From Gammaproteobacteria bacterium (GTDB lineage Bacteria > Pseudomonadota > Gammaproteobacteria > Pseudomonadales > Pseudohongiellaceae), in contig DORE01000039.1 of the NCBI GenBank assembly GCA_003514305.1, positions 1-17,119 of the forward strand: DNA of 17,119 bases, written 5' to 3'. Positions within the stretch are counted from its first letter, which is position 1. Each line of letters starts with the position of its first letter. Position numbers and translations under genes: made by a program. Below, piece after piece: positions 15,501-17,119 of this stretch. The notes under the pieces are model-generated. The model saw only the letters and a program-made list of their open reading frames with translations, did no database searches and was not told where the DNA came from.

Positions 15501-15646
15501 GAATTGCGATGGCATTCGCTGTGGCGTCACTTCGAGCGCAATCTGAGATCACTATTAAGCATTGTCAAAACGTGGCGACTTCATTTCCGGGCTTTGTCAA
15601 GCTGGCAAATAAAGTGGGACTTAAAATAAAAGAGATATCTCATTGA
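12524..15646 (+). CDS. Fused prephenate dehydratase-ACT / prephenate dehydrogenase / EPSP synthase (PheA-TyrA-AroA)
   Basis: One unbroken frame of 1040 residues encodes three enzymes of aromatic amino-acid synthesis. Residues 7-185 are prephenate dehydratase (YLGPPGTFSQAA, PIENSTEGSVN, and the catalytic-type TRF at 176-178). Residues 195-272 are an ACT domain with the PGALF and DSRP patterns of phenylalanine-sensing domains. After a polar linker (273-308) comes prephenate dehydrogenase: Rossmann GLGMIGGS (314-321), TDVSSVK, GHPIAGSEKSG (likely catalytic His425), TSHLPHLLA. Residues 601-1040 are EPSP synthase: PGDKSMSHR (622-630), GNSGTAMRLLAG, RPMGR, ICRDHTERM, RVKESDRL, GDHRIAMAF. No chorismate mutase domain precedes it. 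The frame is open back to a TTG at 12458, but ATG 12524 puts the domain at its usual start; neither has a clear ribosome binding site. Pseudomonas has pheA, hisC and tyrA-aroA here as separate genes. Confidence 0.93.
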   Translation: MTNEPLKIAYLGPPGTFSQAAVINRFGSDCEQLPCGTIDDVFTALEQLSADYGVVPIENSTEGSVNNTQDCLIDTELSIVGEEVIDIEHNLLVPNRSGNMTVKVIASHKQSLAQCRDWIRSNCPGVELLECTSNADAASRVNEEKGIAAIAGSLAAKAYNLRVLARGIQDKEHNRTRFILLQREKAPPSGFDKTSILVYTANEPGALFRLLEPFQRLQISLSKIDSRPSKKEAWAYVFFIDFEGHVEDKKIVMLFDRLKDCTEEIKVLGSYPAQNQGALNQTANVSKALRSSVKIRQEGTRVAPLKSKTVGIIGLGMIGGSIALGLRRTFPDLDILAADPNTESLQAAKNEGTLTRAGSVEEVIASADLIILAVPPLALPKHLSKLQQHGKPEAVFTDVSSVKSHITANLADFETEFSSRFVPGHPIAGSEKSGYVSAKPELFERRRVILTPHADNSVAAVAEVHLMWRALGAEVLGMTSARHDEVLAATSHLPHLLAYSIVDLLLHQDASEEVFRYAAGGFADFSRIASSNAQMWSDIFVANSDATDAILTHYIRYLGDLKQLIERRQGHDLKLLFQRAKDARDNFIVNHRNLSRATTMTNYAKSYLLRPGGSISGALRVPGDKSMSHRAVIFGSLAKGVTRVEGFLEGEDAINTVSAFREMGVTIVGPDSGKLTIYGVGMQGLKAPRAPLYMGNSGTAMRLLAGLMAAQPFESRLIGDESLSVRPMGRIVKPLTEMGATIEMSENGTPPLQIKGADLRGIDYDMPVASAQVKSSLLLAGLFAEGITRVTEPAICRDHTERMLRGFGYELEGGYPEPDVSLYGGGSLQATSIDVPADISSAAFFLVAAAITPGANLTLQHVGVNPTRTGVLEILRQMGADLCFDNECEVGGEPVADIIIRYAPLAGIEIDPALVPLAIDEFPALFVAAACADGRTVLRGAEELRVKESDRLEVMAAGLRSLGVSVETFLDGIAIAGVPEFSGATIDSQGDHRIAMAFAVASLRAQSEITIKHCQNVATSFPGFVKLANKVGLKIKEISH

Positions 15647-15651
15647 ATTAT

Positions 15652-16329
15652 ATGGATATACCAGTTATCGCGATTGATGGGCCATCGGCGACTGGAAAGG
15701 GGACACTCGCGGCTTCGCTTGCGGCCCATATGGGTTTCCACCTTCTCGACAGCGGGTCGCTCTATCGGATCTTGGGAGTGGCTGTGGCGCGGGCAGGTTT
15801 AAGCCTCGACGAAACAGAAACTATTGCTCAATTCGCGCGAAATCTGGACATAGAATTTGGTTTGTATGGACCGGGCAGCGTTGCGCTCGACGGAGAAGAC
15901 ATCTCATTGATAATTCGTACCGATCTTGGCAGCGACATGGCATCGAAAGTGGGTGCTATTCCAGCCGCGCGAGAAGCTTTGCTTGATCGTCAGTTGGCCT
16001 TTCGGAAAAGCCCTGGTCTGGTGGCGGACGGAAGGGACATGGGAACTGTTGTCTTTCCTGATGCCATCGTGAAATTTTTTTTGACCGCTAGTACCGAAGC
16101 TCGCGCGGAAAGGCGTTATAAGCAGTTGTTAGATAAGGGAATTGATGCTATATTCCCGTCCCTTTTGCGGGAGCTAGATCTGAGAGATGCGCGCGATCGC
16201 AGTCGCTCGGTTTCTCCAATGCAGCCAGCCGAAGACGCTATAGTTGTCGACACCACTGAGCTGAATCGCTCTGAGGTGATGGCTAAGGTTCTCGAATGTG
16301 CTTTGGCGGCGCTTGAGCCCAACCGGTAA
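15652..16329 (+). CDS. cmk: Cytidylate kinase
   Basis: A 225-residue (d)CMP kinase, which phosphorylates CMP and dCMP with ATP in pyrimidine nucleotide metabolism. The P-loop IDGPSATGKGT (8-18) is followed by LLDSGSLYRILG, the nucleotide-binding VADGRDMGTVVFPDA, and FFLTASTEARAERRYKQL, with DLRDARDRSRSVSPM toward the C-terminus. All blocks typical of bacterial Cmk are present and the length is normal. The ATG at 15652 lies five bases after the stop of the fusion gene. A TTG at 15643, overlapping that stop as ATTGA and with GAGA eight bases upstream, is an alternative that would add three residues. In either case translation is probably coupled to the fusion gene. cmk-rpsA adjacency is typical of gammaproteobacteria. 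Confidence 0.95.
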   Translation: MDIPVIAIDGPSATGKGTLAASLAAHMGFHLLDSGSLYRILGVAVARAGLSLDETETIAQFARNLDIEFGLYGPGSVALDGEDISLIIRTDLGSDMASKVGAIPAAREALLDRQLAFRKSPGLVADGRDMGTVVFPDAIVKFFLTASTEARAERRYKQLLDKGIDAIFPSLLRELDLRDARDRSRSVSPMQPAEDAIVVDTTELNRSEVMAKVLECALAALEPNR

Positions 16330-16360
16330 ACGGTCTCTCGCAATCTCAACTTTGGTATCT

Positions 16361-16461
16361 CCGCTTAAACTTTTCCAGTCTGGATAGCGGCTGATTTTCT
16401 GTAACAACCCCATGATGTCTGGATCATGGGACGGGTTAGGAAGCATCTTGTGAAAACTTCC
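16361..16461 (+). promoter_or_regulatory. rpsA leader with three potential hairpins (candidate S1 autoregulatory element)
   Basis: Three stems can form ahead of rpsA. The first is CCGCT/AGCGG (16361-16365 with 16386-16390), whose loop holds GTCTGGAT. The second is CCCATGAT/ATCATGGG (16409-16416 with 16423-16430), loop GTCTGG with the A of GGA as closing base. The third is GGAAG/CTTCC (16439-16443 with 16457-16461). In E. coli and relatives, the rpsA leader folds into hairpins with GGA in their loops, drives translation without a strong Shine-Dalgarno and is repressed by S1. The pattern here, with an eight-base repeated GTCTGGAT and a weak ribosome binding site, fits that model. Confidence 0.55.
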
Positions 16462-16487
16462 GCCACGTTAAAATTATGGACAACTCA

Positions 16488-17119
16488 ATGAGCGAAAACT
16501 TTGCTGAACTGTTTGAACAAAGCCTGAAGCAGGTCGACATGACCCCTGGCGCGATCGTTACTGGCACCGTAATAGACATAGATAGCGACTGGGTCACTGT
16601 CCACGCAGGATTGAAATCGGAAGGGGTAATACCCCGTAATCAGTTTCTTGACGAGCAAGGAAGTTTCGCTCTCGCCGTCGGTGATGAGGTAAAAGTTGCA
16701 CTGGAAACAGTAGAAGATGGCTTCGGGGAGACGCGGTTGTCCCGTGAGAAGGCGAAGCGCGCAGAGTCTTGGATGGAGTTGGAAGCTGCACATGAGAAGA
16801 ACGACATAGTAACCGGTGTAATTAATGGTAAGGTCAAAGGAGGTTTCACGGTTGACTTGAACAATATCAGAGCATTTCTACCCGGTTCTTTGGTCGATGT
16901 GAGACCCGTTCGGGATACGCTTCATCTCGAGGGACAGGAGCTTGAATTCCGCCTGATTAAGTTGGATCGCAAGCGAAACAACGTAGTGGTCTCGCGTCGA
17001 GCAGTACTTGAGTCAGTCAGCAGCGAAGAGCGCGACGCACTGCTCGAGAAATTACAGGAAGGTATGTCGGTTAAGGGCATCGTCAAGAACCTCACGGACT
17101 ATGGCGCTTTTGTTGATCT
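16488..17119 (+). CDS. rpsA: 30S ribosomal protein S1, 3' truncated by window edge
   Basis: The first 210 codons of ribosomal protein S1, which binds mRNA on the 30S subunit and helps start translation of weakly Shine-Dalgarno or structured messages. It opens MSENFAELFEQSL, the usual gammaproteobacterial start. Repeat 1 lies at about residues 21-87 (PGAIVTGTVIDIDSDWVTVH, then GLKSEGVIP) and repeat 2 at 105-171 (NDIVTGVINGKVKGGFTVDL, FLPGSLVD, RNNVVVSRR). Repeat 3 begins at 192 (GMSVKGIVKNLTDYGAFVD) and runs off the window. The family normally has about 555-560 residues. An in-frame ATG at 16476 would add MDNS; the ATG at 16488 fits homologues better and has GGA eight bases before it. Confidence 0.96.
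   Translation, partial: MSENFAELFEQSLKQVDMTPGAIVTGTVIDIDSDWVTVHAGLKSEGVIPRNQFLDEQGSFALAVGDEVKVALETVEDGFGETRLSREKAKRAESWMELEAAHEKNDIVTGVINGKVKGGFTVDLNNIRAFLPGSLVDVRPVRDTLHLEGQELEFRLIKLDRKRNNVVVSRRAVLESVSSEERDALLEKLQEGMSVKGIVKNLTDYGAFVD

Noticed and set aside
1..17119. Mobile element, CRISPR array, tRNA or rRNA genes
   Set aside because: I saw no transposase, integrase, regularly spaced repeats, tRNA cloverleaf or rRNA sequence; gene content is all housekeeping and composition looks even.

Overview
This window is a core chromosomal segment of a gammaproteobacterium. Most proteins match Pseudomonas/marine-gammaproteobacterial families, and the block mtaD-ubiG-mupP-yciK / gyrA / aromatic-biosynthesis genes / cmk / rpsA follows the order I remember from Pseudomonas aeruginosa, with several genes missing. 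I see no mobile elements, phage genes, CRISPR arrays, tRNA or rRNA. A precise taxon cannot be given from sequence alone; a marine, Cellvibrionales-like lineage is a guess.

Layout. The left end (1-5700) holds a 5'-truncated exonuclease III, a secreted cyclophilin-type prolyl isomerase, a minus-strand yciB (inner-membrane protein), then plus-strand yciO-scpA-scpB-rluB. ScpA and ScpB are the SMC partners used in chromosome condensation; RluB modifies 23S rRNA. The centre (5794-9331) is a tight minus-strand cluster, transcribed mtaD, ubiG, mupP, yciK: an amidohydrolase of nucleoside salvage, a ubiquinone methyltransferase, a HAD phosphatase probably of peptidoglycan recycling, and an SDR oxidoreductase. 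A 440-bp divergent control region separates it from gyrA (9772-12390).

The notable feature is downstream of gyrA. In Pseudomonas, gyrA is followed by serC, pheA (chorismate mutase-prephenate dehydratase), hisC and a tyrA-aroA fusion. Here one uninterrupted reading frame (12524-15646, 1040 residues) encodes prephenate dehydratase + ACT domain + prephenate dehydrogenase + EPSP synthase. serC and hisC are absent, and pheA has lost its chorismate mutase domain and is joined in frame to tyrA-aroA. Both enzymes that compete for prephenate therefore sit on the same chain, together with the shikimate-pathway step two reactions upstream.

The right end holds cmk, starting directly after the fusion gene, and the first 210 codons of rpsA (ribosomal protein S1). 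The rpsA leader contains three potential hairpins, with GGA motifs in or beside the loops, resembling the S1 autoregulatory leader of gammaproteobacteria.
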